Shown piece by piece: positions 1-9,344 of a DNA stretch of 64,000 bases. The position numbers and the translations under genes were made by a program. The stretch spans positions 1,860,001 through 1,924,000 of the forward strand of contig JADJGJ010000001.1 in the NCBI GenBank assembly GCA_016708105.1. Direction: 5' to 3'. The first letter of the stretch is position 1. Every line of letters starts with the position of its first letter. Source of the DNA: Crocinitomicaceae bacterium. Lineage in GTDB: Bacteria > Bacteroidota > Bacteroidia > Flavobacteriales_D > Crocinitomicaceae. The notes below the pieces were generated by a model. It was not told the origin of the DNA and ran no database searches. It was given only the letters and a program-made list of their open reading frames with translations.

Positions 1-3000
1 GTACTGCTCTGATAATTCAGGCACCCGTTCTTCAACATATAGTTTCAATTCACTGATAGTTATTTTATCATCACCGTTATTTCCTTTTTGACCATTCAAT
101 ATTTCAAGCAAAGCATAGGTGAACAAACCATGTTCAAGATTTCCAACTTCATTTGCAAACTGAGCATCTTGTGAAGCTGTGATAAAAAAGGTACCCGTGC
201 TGCGCGCAAGTTGAGCAAGAGATTTTTCACGTCCATCCCCTCTGCTTGCAAAAGCATCCAGTGCGCCACCTGAGTGACATGCATCCAGAATAAACAATTG
301 TTTTCCACAGCGAATCATTTTTGAAAATTCCATGAGTTCAACAGCAGATATGGCTTTTTGTTTCAGCACGGTTGTCTCGCTGTAAAGATTAGTGAGATCA
401 TGTGTCACAATATAAAAATCTGAATTTGCCGGATCTTTTTCATAACTCATAATGCCATGCCCGGCATAATAAAAAACGAAAACATCTTCAGGTCCTGCTG
501 TATTGATAATGGTAGTGAAGGTTTCAGAAATATTTGGCTTAACGGCCTGTTCATTCAAAATACTGAAAGTGGTCACTGAATTAAAAAGAGAATCAGCACC
601 GTTCTTAAGCGCAGTAAGAAACGCCGTTGCATCATTCACCGCATAACTCAAATTATATTGAGGATTTTTATACTCATTGATACCAATTGAAAGAATAAAC
701 AAATCAGTTTGAGCACCTGTTCCATCATGAAACACTGTAATTTCAGCCGGACTGGATTCAACCCGTTCTGCATTAATTACTCTTGCAGAAATATTATTTT
801 CACCAACCAATAGAGGAATTTCAAATTGACGAACATCTTTATCACCACCTCTGAACTCAAGCTCAGTTTCCATTGATTCTCTGATGACTAATTTTCCATT
901 GTTGTATATTCGAATCTCCTCAATTTTTTCACCTTGACTATTTATTCTAATACCAAGCGGCAGGCTGGATGCGCTCCACTCTATCATGCTATCAACATTT
1001 TCTATTGATCTGATGCCAGCATCTGCAAATTCAAATGAAATCAATGGTACATCAGGCAAATTTTGATTGAGATTTTCTCCGCTATCATTTTTCAATTCAC
1101 CGCTAAAAATTTTACTGATTAAATCAGGCGTATAATATTTATCAAATAATGAACTAATGGGTACTACTTTCATACCTGAAACATAATTTACATGATCAAG
1201 TGAACCTGATGATCCATCAAATTTTCCTGAAGGACTTGTTGCCAGCCAATCAGATTTAGTAATTTGAATTCTTGAATATAGTTCACGCATTGATTTTAAA
1301 TCCCACACTTTCACCATGCCATCGGCGTCACAACTGATCAGTTTATCACCTGCGGAATTGAAACAAATACTTGTTACCGGTGCTGTATGTCCTGTGAGAA
1401 ATTGTTTAGTATTCAATTCTGTATTCCAATAAATAATGACATTGTCAGCGCCACCAGAAGCTATAAATGTATTGTCAGGTGAATAAGCTAGAGCGTACAC
1501 AGCTCCTTCATGTCCGTCCATTTTTGAAACCAGCATTCCGTTTAACACATCCCACACTTTTACTTTGCCATCCCAACTTGAAGTAGCAACGTATTTATTA
1601 TCTGAAGAGAATTCAACTCCGGAAATTGGCCCCGTATGTCCCACCAGCGTTCTGAAAATAGCGCCTGCGTCCGGCTCCCAGAAATCAATATTTTTATTTA
1701 AATCTCCGGTTACTATATACAAATCATTTTGAGTAAAAGCCACCGTGTAAGGAGATACACCACCCAAATCAAAATAAGTGTATTCACCCGGATCAGACAT
1801 ATCCCAAATTCGCATGGATCCATCCCAACTTCCGCTTGCCAACTCTGTTCCTTCAGCATTAAATGCAAGGTCAAAAATTAATTCTTGATGCCCTGTTAAG
1901 GTGTGTAATTTTTGTCCGGTTTCAGTTGACCAAATGATAATTTTACGATCACCTCCGGCTGTGGCAATTAATTTTCCATCAGGACTATATTCAATGGCAA
2001 TTACAGTTTGTCTATGCCCCGTTAGATAATGTTTTACTCTGCCTGTTTCAACTTCAATGATCATGGCACTTGAATCAATTCCACCTATTGCGTAATATTT
2101 TTGATCAGGACTTAGCTCAAGAGGCTTTCTCATGCTAATGTATTTCAGAATGTGTTTGTCTGACCATGAATTGTAATTGAATTTCAAACCATCGTCTCTC
2201 TTTTTATTCATGAAACCTTTAAGAATTTGCGTACGCTTGCCTGAGTGCATATTATAAATTATGGCCTCATTTGAAAATCCTGATAGAAGAAAAGAATTTT
2301 CAGGTCCGGCGGTGAACTCATAATAGCTTAAGCCTTTCTGATTGATATGGAGTTTTTCTTTTCCAGATTTTACTTCATATACATACACATCATCATCAAA
2401 AGATAACAACACATGTGAATCATCTTTGCTGAATACAAGACTTTGTGGGCGTTCTCTAAACGTGCTAATTGATTTTATTTTTTTACCGGTTGCCATATCC
2501 CAAACGATGCCATCAATTTTGTCAGACATAGTCACCAAAAATTTACCTGAATTGGAAAACACATGCTTAGTATTGCATCCATCACATTCTTCAGCTCCGT
2601 CTTTCAAGGTGTAAATTAATTTGCCATTTGTGGCGTCAAAAATTTGTGTGAATAATTTTGCAGAGCTTGCTGCAATATACTTTCCATCAGGACTAAAAGA
2701 GAGTTGATATGCTTTGTCAAATTCAACTTGCTTTAGCGTATCTCCGGTTATTATATTGCATAGAAAAAAGCTGGCATAATCATTCGCTGATAAGATATTG
2801 TTTTCATCTGCATTGATGATGTCTTGCGTGTTCATGATGCTGTAACTTCTGTAAAAAGAATTGACAAGTTTGCCTTTTAATGTATCATAGATAAAAATTC
2901 CGTCGCGGTCATCAGCCACAACAATATACTTGCCTTTTGGTGACCATCGTGCATGATCAAGATAAGTTCTTTCAGGATGAATGTGAATGCGTAGTTCTCC

Positions 3001-3333
3001 GGTTAATACATCAAACACTTTTGCGGAATTATCAGCAGAACAAGAAAGTATTTTTTTACCATCAGGACTAAATGAAAGTGAATAGATTTTTTCACTGTGT
3101 CTATTAAATACTCTCACTTGACGTCCTGTTAAGATATCCCAGAGGATGATTGAATTATCTGCACTTCCGGTTACTACAAAACTACTATCCGGACTAAAGG
3201 AATAACAGGTGATAGGTTTTGAATGACCTTTTTGTAAAACAGCTTCTAATCTTTGATCAGACTGAGCATTACATTCAAGCCCAACAAAAAAAATCAAACA
3301 AGTAAAAGCAAAATTGAATAGTCTGTAGCTCAT
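1..3333 (-). CDS. secreted WD40-repeat protein with C-terminal caspase-like (C14) domain, 3' partial
   Basis: The frame is open from the ATG at 3333 to the window edge (1111 codons), so the C-terminus is missing. An N-terminal signal peptide (about residues 1-24, ending CNAQS) predicts export. Residues about 35-690 carry many WD40-type repeats (FSPDG/W-D/TGH signatures), enough for two beta-propellers. From about residue 875 there is a caspase-fold domain: GINEYKN start, FYYAGHG with the catalytic His at 959, and LDACHSGG with the catalytic Cys at 1019, so the His-Cys dyad is intact. Caspase-like C14 peptidases cleave after basic or acidic residues and are often fused to WD40 sensors in bacteria; the substrate here is unknown. 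The gene stands alone, read leftward. Confidence 0.93.
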   Translation of the reverse strand, partial: MSYRLFNFAFTCLIFFVGLECNAQSDQRLEAVLQKGHSKPITCYSFSPDSSFVVTGSADNSIILWDILTGRQVRVFNRHSEKIYSLSFSPDGKKILSCSADNSAKVFDVLTGELRIHIHPERTYLDHARWSPKGKYIVVADDRDGIFIYDTLKGKLVNSFYRSYSIMNTQDIINADENNILSANDYASFFLCNIITGDTLKQVEFDKAYQLSFSPDGKYIAASSAKLFTQIFDATNGKLIYTLKDGAEECDGCNTKHVFSNSGKFLVTMSDKIDGIVWDMATGKKIKSISTFRERPQSLVFSKDDSHVLLSFDDDVYVYEVKSGKEKLHINQKGLSYYEFTAGPENSFLLSGFSNEAIIYNMHSGKRTQILKGFMNKKRDDGLKFNYNSWSDKHILKYISMRKPLELSPDQKYYAIGGIDSSAMIIEVETGRVKHYLTGHRQTVIAIEYSPDGKLIATAGGDRKIIIWSTETGQKLHTLTGHQELIFDLAFNAEGTELASGSWDGSMRIWDMSDPGEYTYFDLGGVSPYTVAFTQNDLYIVTGDLNKNIDFWEPDAGAIFRTLVGHTGPISGVEFSSDNKYVATSSWDGKVKVWDVLNGMLVSKMDGHEGAVYALAYSPDNTFIASGGADNVIIYWNTELNTKQFLTGHTAPVTSICFNSAGDKLISCDADGMVKVWDLKSMRELYSRIQITKSDWLATSPSGKFDGSSGSLDHVNYVSGMKVVPISSLFDKYYTPDLISKIFSGELKNDSGENLNQNLPDVPLISFEFADAGIRSIENVDSMIEWSASSLPLGIRINSQGEKIEEIRIYNNGKLVIRESMETELEFRGGDKDVRQFEIPLLVGENNISARVINAERVESSPAEITVFHDGTGAQTDLFILSIGINEYKNPQYNLSYAVNDATAFLTALKNGADSLFNSVTTFSILNEQAVKPNISETFTTIINTAGPEDVFVFYYAGHGIMSYEKDPANSDFYIVTHDLTNLYSETTVLKQKAISAVELMEFSKMIRCGKQLFILDACHSGGALDAFASRGDGREKSLAQLARSTGTFFITASQDAQFANEVGNLEHGLFTYALLEILNGQKGNNGDDKITISELKLYVEERVPELSEQY

Positions 3334-3420
3334 GATAGTTAATTAAAATCTTCTCAAAACTAATTACTTAACTCGTATCAAGCCATCAGAACTGTATATT
3401 AATTATTCTCAGAGATTGAA

Positions 3421-3454
3421 CAAAATAAAAAGTCCTGCCGCAAAGCAGGACTTT
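3421..3454 (-). terminator. intrinsic terminator of the small membrane protein gene
   Basis: A perfect 10 bp stem (AAAGTCCTGC at 3429-3438 with GCAGGACTTT at 3445-3454) encloses a 6 nt loop. On the minus strand it is followed by a TTTTTATTTTG tract. It lies about 30 bp after the stop of the leftward gene at 3487-3801. Confidence 0.88.
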
Positions 3455-3486
3455 CAGAGAATATAACCAAGTAAACCTATATAGAC

Positions 3487-3801
3487 TTAAAGTATAATTA
3501 AATTGTATGCAATTACAAAAATATCTACCAAAATTGCAGCAAAAGAAGAATAGACTATTGCTCTCATTGGAGATACAGCCAAAATCATTGCCAACGCGCA
3601 CATGGTAGGTAATACAACTAAAATTAATTGCATGATACTATCTAAAGCCCCAACGCCAACCGCAACACCGCCAAGCGTACCAAAAACAAGAATTAACATT
3701 GATATGATCCCAAAACGGTTCAACTCATAATCATAGAACAATTTGTCAATGGGTTTAAAACCGGTAAGATTAATGTCACGTGTAGTTTGTTGATGAGCCA
3801 T
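3487..3801 (-). CDS. small conserved membrane protein, unknown function
   Basis: The product is a 104-residue protein with a hydrophilic N-terminus (about 30 residues) and then three predicted hydrophobic segments (about 32-52, 56-75, 80-102). This suggests an inner-membrane protein with most of its mass in the bilayer. No catalytic motif is visible and I do not recognise a named family. The gene is monocistronic, with its own terminator downstream and a 220 bp gap upstream. Length, start ATG and a clean terminator make it a credible gene. Confidence 0.7.
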   Translation of the reverse strand: MAHQQTTRDINLTGFKPIDKLFYDYELNRFGIISMLILVFGTLGGVAVGVGALDSIMQLILVVLPTMCALAMILAVSPMRAIVYSSFAAILVDIFVIAYNLIIL

Positions 3802-4021
3802 AAAGTTAGATTTTTGCCAAAGTTATGATTTGAATAATAATGGAATTATGATGTTGCCTATTATTAAACATGATTTATATCATGGAAACAAACATACATG
3901 CGAAACGGTAAATAAAATCAACAGTTAGCAAAAGAAAAGCAAAGAATTATACAGTTTAGGCAACCTGATTAAATCACTCAACGTCTACTGATTAAATTTA
4001 CCAAAACAAACACCGGAAATT

Positions 4022-4381
4022 ATGATAAATTGTTTAAAATCAACTTTCGTAGCTACAGCGCTTTTCATTGGAGCAAGTATTTACGGTCAGTTCAGTGCAC
4101 CAACTTCGTATGGAACAGCATCAATCACGGCTGATTACTGCGTGAGCATTGATACAACACAACCTTTGCAAGAATACTATCAGATGGATATTACGCATTT
4201 GAACTTTGCAACTGAAACTGATGCAAAAAAGGTGTTTGGTTTTATCAGCAATAATCGTCTGACTTACATGGTTGATTTCAATAATCACGTGGCTTACCTC
4301 AGAATACATGCTGATCGTACTCCACAACCTGAAGATGTAATCTGGTGGAACAACTACATTGATAGTCTTTGTAAAAATTAA
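4022..4381 (+). CDS. small secreted protein, unknown function
   Basis: The product is 119 residues with an N-terminal signal peptide (about 1-22, ending SIYGQF). The mature part is about 95 residues, acidic to neutral, with the motif pattern DITHLNF...KKVFGFISNNRLTYMVD, which resembles small Bacteroidota exported proteins of unknown function. It ends only 14 bp before the large T9SS adhesin gene and reads the same way, so the two may be co-transcribed and functionally linked. No enzymatic signature is visible. Confidence 0.65.
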   Translation: MINCLKSTFVATALFIGASIYGQFSAPTSYGTASITADYCVSIDTTQPLQEYYQMDITHLNFATETDAKKVFGFISNNRLTYMVDFNNHVAYLRIHADRTPQPEDVIWWNNYIDSLCKN

Positions 4382-4395
4382 ATAAACCCAAATTC

Positions 4396-7300
4396 ATGTT
4401 TCATATGAGAACATTGAAAAAACTGGCAGGTTTACTTGCTTTGATAATTATATCTGGCAGTGCAATTGCGCAGCTTACTCCAACCGGTGCCTACCTGCTT
4501 GGTAACATTGCTGAAATTGCCATTAACAATAATGGCCATGAAGGAACTTCAGATCCCGGTGGGACACATGCTCGTTCTGATCAATGGGATCCTGCTGTTT
4601 ATTTTGGTTTCGTAGCTAACCCTCAGAATGATGGTTGGATGAATTACGACGGAGATTTCTTTACACCTGGCTCTCCTGAAAATGGTTTTGGTATTGAAGT
4701 GAATGGGGTTAACTACTCTAACAACTCATCCTACTATAATGAAATTCCCGGTGGTCTTTCAAACTATGTCGTTGATGGTAATTGCTTGTCAGTTGATTGG
4801 AACGGAACCATTGCCGGTGTTGGGGTGAAAATCACTTATCACTTCATTACAACAGAACTCTATTATACCACAGAAGTTACCCTGACAAATAACACCGGAG
4901 GTGCATTGAACGACTTATACTTCTACCGCAATTTTGACCCAGATAACAATGTGTTCTTGACTTGGGATTACACCACGCAAAACACTATTGTATCACAACC
5001 TACGCCAAGTTGCCCTAAAGCATTAGTATCTGCAACACAGGCTAACCCTTGGTTGTCTTATGTTGGTATTGCCGCTATTGGTCAACAATTCAGAGTTTCT
5101 TATGGTGGTTTTGCTAACCGTGATGCTTCAGATATTTGGAATGGAGTTGCAGGTTTAACCGGAACAGTTGGTGCGACATCTTTCAATGATGAGGCGATCT
5201 CACTTGCATATAAAATTAATTCATTGCCAGCCGGGGCATCTGAAACTTTTGAATTTGTAATCATATTAGATGATACACAGGTAGACGAAGCTTTTGCCCA
5301 ACTTTACGATTTTAGTTTTTCCGGTTCTGGAGGATCAGGTTCCGTATGTAACCCTGTTACAGATACTGCTTATTTAGCTTGTCCCGGACAGTCAATTCAA
5401 TTAGATATTACCGGACCTGGTGTTACAGATTATAACTGGGTTTGGACGCCAGGCACTGGTTTGACACCTGCAACGGGTCCTACAGTAATGGCTTCACCAG
5501 CTACTTCTACTTTATATACTGTTACTGGTACACCTATCAATCCATGCTTATCAATGAGTATTGTGAAAGAAATTTATGTTCAAGTTGGTACTGGTCCTCT
5601 TGTTTCCATAACACCACCTGCAGCAACTTGTGGGGCATTTGATTTAACAACCTTAGTGGTTACAGATTTGAATGGTGTGCCTGGCACTACCACAACTTTC
5701 CACACAGCTATTCCTGCAAGTGCTACTGACATGTCTAATCAATTAGTAGGTACAACCATGAACCCTGGAGATGTGATTTATGTTATGATTGCTGATCCTG
5801 TTGGTGGATGTTTTGATTACGAACAAGTGATTGTAAACTTCAGTGGAGGCACAACTGCCGGACCTGATAACACATCAACATTATGTAATACAGCAGGATC
5901 AACAATAGATGTAAATACCTTGTTAGGAGCCGGTATTGATCCGGGAACATGGACAGAAACAACATCAAGTGGACAGTTCAATGCAACAACCGGCGTTTTT
6001 GATGCATCAGGTTTAGCAGCAGGAAACTATACATTTGAATATCAAACAACCGTTGTTGCACCTTGTACACCAGATGTTGCAGTGATGACAATTACCGTGA
6101 ATCAAAACGCCCAAGCAGGTGCAGATAACACATCTGATATTTGCAACACCACAGGTTCAACCATTGATTTGAATAGTTTACTTTCAGGTAACAACGGAAT
6201 AGGAACATGGGCTGAAACTAGTGCCAGCGGTCAATTTAATTCAACTACCGGAGTACTAGATGCAGCCGGTTTATCAGCGGGAGCATATACATTTACATAT
6301 ACCGTAAATGGCATTGCACCGTGCACACCGGATGTTGCTGACTTTACAATCAATGTTCAACAAGAAGCACTTGCTGGAGCGGACAATGCTTCTACCATAT
6401 GCAACACAGCCGGTTCAACAATTGATTTAAATACATTGTTGGCAGGTAATAATGGAATTGGAACTTGGACAGAAACTACTTCTAGTGGACAGTTCAATGC
6501 CACTACAGGAGTGTTTGACGCTTCATCACTGACAGTTGGTGTATACAATTTCACCTATACGGTAACTGGAGTTGCACCATGCCCATCTGATATTGCCAAT
6601 TTTGCAATTACAGTGACTAATTTACCAAATGCCGGTGCTGATAACAACGCCACCTTATGTAATTTGCCGGGATCAACATTGACATTATCAACCTTGTTAA
6701 GTGGTTCTGACCCTGGTGGAACTTGGGCTGAAACTTCAGCTATCCCTTCAGGTCAATTTAACTCTGGTACAACAGTTTTAGATGTTGCCAACACATCTGC
6801 CGGCACATATACATTCACTTATACATTAGCTGCTGTTGGCCCATGCGCAGGTGACCAAGCAGTATTCACTGTAACTATTGAACAATATGCCGATGCAGGA
6901 AGTGACAACAGTACCGCTGTTTGTAACGCACCAGGCTCTACACTCAACATGAACACCTTGCTTGTTGGTAATAACGGTGCCGGAGTATGGGCTGAAACAA
7001 CTTCTTCTGGTCAGTTTAATACGGTTACCGGAGTATTCACATCTGCAGGATTAACTGCAGGAACTTATACATTTACATATACCGTAAATGCAGTTGCACC
7101 ATGCGTACCAGATGTTTCTAACTTCACTGTCATTGTTATTGACTTACCACAAGCAGGTTTAGACAATAACGCTACGTTGTGTAATTCATCAGGCACTACA
7201 ATCAATTTGAACACCTTATTGAATGGCAATAATATGGGGGGTATCTGGGCTGAAACAACCTCGTCTGGTCAATTCAATACAGGTTCTGGTATATTGGATG

Positions 7301-8427
7301 CATCTGGATTAGCAACCGGAACTTACACTTTTACTTACACTGTACCTTCAGTGGGTGCATGTCCTGGTGATCAAGCATTGTTCACAATACAAGTGATTTC
7401 AGAACCTTCAATAACTGATTTGGCTGATCAATCGCATTGTGATTCTTATACTTTACCTGTAATTGGTGGAACAAGTCTTACAGGAAACCAAGGCTACTTC
7501 ACCGGTCCAAACGGAACAGGCACTCAAGTGAACGCAGGAACCTTAATCACGGCTTCAACCACACTTTACCTTTATGATGAAACCGGAACAATGCCTAATT
7601 GTTACGATGAAGAAATGGTGATCATTACCATCAACCCTACTCCTGTTGTCTCTTTTACAGCAGATACATTAAGTGGTTGTGCTCCGTTAGTTGTTAATTT
7701 TACAAACACCACACCGGGCACAAATACAAATTGTGTTTGGAACTTTGGTGATGGATTTGGACAATTGTGTGGTGGAATTCAGCATACATACCTCAATCCG
7801 GGAACTTACACGGTATCACTCACCCTTCAAGGCACGGGAGCTTGCCCTGGTTCAACAACCTACACTAACTATATTACAGTTGTTGCACCGCCTGAAGCAG
7901 AATTCACATTTTCACCTCAGATACCTGACATTTACAATTCAGAAGTTACTTTCACCAATTCATCTGATGATGCTGATTATTACGAGTGGCATTTTGGCGA
8001 TGGAACAACATCGTTTGATACGAATACTGTTCACTTGTATCCTGCAATTGGTAACATGGATTATTTAGTTACTTTATATGCATACAACAGTTATGGCTGT
8101 ATGGACAGTGTTTCACAAATTGTCACTGTTCAAGATGTTATTACTTTCTACATTCCAAATTCATTTACACCTGATGGAGATGAGTTCAACCAGTATTTCC
8201 AACCCGTGTTTAGTTCTGGAGTTGATCCTTATGATTTCCACATGGTTATTTTTGATCGCTGGGGTGAAGTGATGTTTGAAACTTACAACTTTGATTACGG
8301 ATGGAATGGTACTTACGGAGATCAAGGACTTGTTGAAAATGGTGTCTATGTATGGCAGATTGAATTTAAAGAAACCATGTCAGACAAACGACATACTCAC
8401 CGTGGACATGTAACGGTATTGAAATAA
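4396..8427 (+). CDS. large repeat adhesin with PKD domains and T9SS type B sorting domain
   Basis: The 1343-residue product has a signal peptide (start at 4396, or Met4 at 4405, giving MRTLKKLAGLL...). Residues about 30-305 form a unique N-terminal domain. About 488-1003 hold six tandem repeats of about 86 residues, each starting AG.DN...CN and containing GTWAET..SGQFN and YTFTYT; each repeat has one Cys near its start and one near its end. Two PKD-like domains follow (VWNFGDG near 1115, EWHFGDG near 1200). The last ~85 residues (NSFTPDGDEFNQYF ... FDRWGE ... NGVYVWQIEFKE) are the type B (CHU_C / gliding-motility type) sorting signal, which sends cargo through T9SS to the cell surface. Probable role is surface adhesion; the ligand is unknown. 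Confidence 0.92.
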   Translation: MFHMRTLKKLAGLLALIIISGSAIAQLTPTGAYLLGNIAEIAINNNGHEGTSDPGGTHARSDQWDPAVYFGFVANPQNDGWMNYDGDFFTPGSPENGFGIEVNGVNYSNNSSYYNEIPGGLSNYVVDGNCLSVDWNGTIAGVGVKITYHFITTELYYTTEVTLTNNTGGALNDLYFYRNFDPDNNVFLTWDYTTQNTIVSQPTPSCPKALVSATQANPWLSYVGIAAIGQQFRVSYGGFANRDASDIWNGVAGLTGTVGATSFNDEAISLAYKINSLPAGASETFEFVIILDDTQVDEAFAQLYDFSFSGSGGSGSVCNPVTDTAYLACPGQSIQLDITGPGVTDYNWVWTPGTGLTPATGPTVMASPATSTLYTVTGTPINPCLSMSIVKEIYVQVGTGPLVSITPPAATCGAFDLTTLVVTDLNGVPGTTTTFHTAIPASATDMSNQLVGTTMNPGDVIYVMIADPVGGCFDYEQVIVNFSGGTTAGPDNTSTLCNTAGSTIDVNTLLGAGIDPGTWTETTSSGQFNATTGVFDASGLAAGNYTFEYQTTVVAPCTPDVAVMTITVNQNAQAGADNTSDICNTTGSTIDLNSLLSGNNGIGTWAETSASGQFNSTTGVLDAAGLSAGAYTFTYTVNGIAPCTPDVADFTINVQQEALAGADNASTICNTAGSTIDLNTLLAGNNGIGTWTETTSSGQFNATTGVFDASSLTVGVYNFTYTVTGVAPCPSDIANFAITVTNLPNAGADNNATLCNLPGSTLTLSTLLSGSDPGGTWAETSAIPSGQFNSGTTVLDVANTSAGTYTFTYTLAAVGPCAGDQAVFTVTIEQYADAGSDNSTAVCNAPGSTLNMNTLLVGNNGAGVWAETTSSGQFNTVTGVFTSAGLTAGTYTFTYTVNAVAPCVPDVSNFTVIVIDLPQAGLDNNATLCNSSGTTINLNTLLNGNNMGGIWAETTSSGQFNTGSGILDASGLATGTYTFTYTVPSVGACPGDQALFTIQVISEPSITDLADQSHCDSYTLPVIGGTSLTGNQGYFTGPNGTGTQVNAGTLITASTTLYLYDETGTMPNCYDEEMVIITINPTPVVSFTADTLSGCAPLVVNFTNTTPGTNTNCVWNFGDGFGQLCGGIQHTYLNPGTYTVSLTLQGTGACPGSTTYTNYITVVAPPEAEFTFSPQIPDIYNSEVTFTNSSDDADYYEWHFGDGTTSFDTNTVHLYPAIGNMDYLVTLYAYNSYGCMDSVSQIVTVQDVITFYIPNSFTPDGDEFNQYFQPVFSSGVDPYDFHMVIFDRWGEVMFETYNFDYGWNGTYGDQGLVENGVYVWQIEFKETMSDKRHTHRGHVTVLK

Positions 8428-8450
8428 TAGAATATTCAAATCATAAAAAA

Positions 8451-8479
8451 AATCTCACTATACGGTGGGATTTTTTTTT
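8451..8479 (+). terminator. terminator after the T9SS adhesin
   Basis: The stem AATCTCAC (8451-8458) pairs with GTGGGATT (8465-8472), including one G-U pair, and runs into a T-tract. It begins 24 bp after the adhesin stop codon. An A-run on the left side could let it act on the other strand as well. Confidence 0.8.
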
Positions 8480-8624
8480 GTCTTCTTCTTCATTCTTTGA
8501 TTCAGGAAACTAAATTTTTTCCAATAAAAAAAATCTTGATTCAAGATCCCACTGTAAGATATTAGCATGTCTCTATATGGAGATTTTTTTTGCTGACTAA
8601 TCAACCCGAATTTCTGATTTATAT

Positions 8625-9239
8625 CTAGCATCCACAATACCATTCAAGTTGAATGAAACTTGAATCATGTTGATTTATTTCATAATAACAACCTGGAATA
8701 ATTTCTGTGGGCTCATACTTAGTATAATCATCTTTCCATATATATGTTGGATTATCGCAATTATCACAATGGGAGCGATATTCTATAACCGGATAAATAA
8801 CTTGCATGAATTCTTTTTTATCATAACAAGATGTCTGAAGTACACCGGCAGCACCAACCTCAGGATACTTGATATACCGATAAGATATTCCGTTTTCAAA
8901 TTCTTGCTCCCATTCAACTGGTCCGTAAAAATCTTCACGACGAATTATTTTCTTGGCTCCTACCGAATCAAGATGCGTGATTAAATAGAAGTAAATTTCA
9001 TCTTGAATAAATTTATTTTCATCGTCAGTTTTAAGAATAGCGAGTGAATCACTTTCTTTCCAGATCAAGAATCTTTGTGAAACTTGGGGAAGACAAGTTT
9101 GATTGTTATGAGTTGCAGCGAAAGTATCAGATGAAGTTTTACTGATATATGATTTTATTTCTTCATCATGAGTCACCTCTGATTTGTTGCAACACGAATA
9201 AATACACGTGAGTAAAATAAGATGGAATGCGGTCTTCAC
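8625..9239 (-). CDS. putative lipoprotein, unknown function
   Basis: The 204-residue product starts with GTG at 9239; no ATG precedes the signal sequence, so GTG is the only start that keeps it. Hydrophobic residues 4-15 lead to a lipobox-like IYSC followed by CNKSE, so Cys16 is the likely lipidation site and the protein is probably anchored in the outer membrane facing the periplasm or surface. The mature part is acidic with several Cys (HCDNCD, final YCGC). No family is recognised. It is a lone leftward gene. Confidence 0.65.
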   Translation of the reverse strand: MKTAFHLILLTCIYSCCNKSEVTHDEEIKSYISKTSSDTFAATHNNQTCLPQVSQRFLIWKESDSLAILKTDDENKFIQDEIYFYLITHLDSVGAKKIIRREDFYGPVEWEQEFENGISYRYIKYPEVGAAGVLQTSCYDKKEFMQVIYPVIEYRSHCDNCDNPTYIWKDDYTKYEPTEIIPGCYYEINQHDSSFIQLEWYCGC

Positions 9240-9308
9240 GCAAATAAATAGTATTTCTTTATGCAGAGTTTAGCGTAACGAAACAAATAAAGATTGATAA
9301 ATCACACA

Positions 9309-9338
9309 TAAAAAAAATCCTCCAAGTTATGGAGGATT
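9309..9338 (-). terminator. terminator of citrate synthase gene
   Basis: A perfect 9 bp stem AATCCTCCA (9316-9324) / TGGAGGATT (9330-9338) has a 5 nt loop. On the minus strand it is followed by a run of seven T. It sits only a few bases past the gltA stop codon. Confidence 0.9.
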
Positions 9339-9344
9339 CCTTTG

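Noticed and set aside
8560..8600. Possible second hairpin with T-run after the adhesin terminator
   Set aside because: The stem is only about four base pairs; too weak to call.
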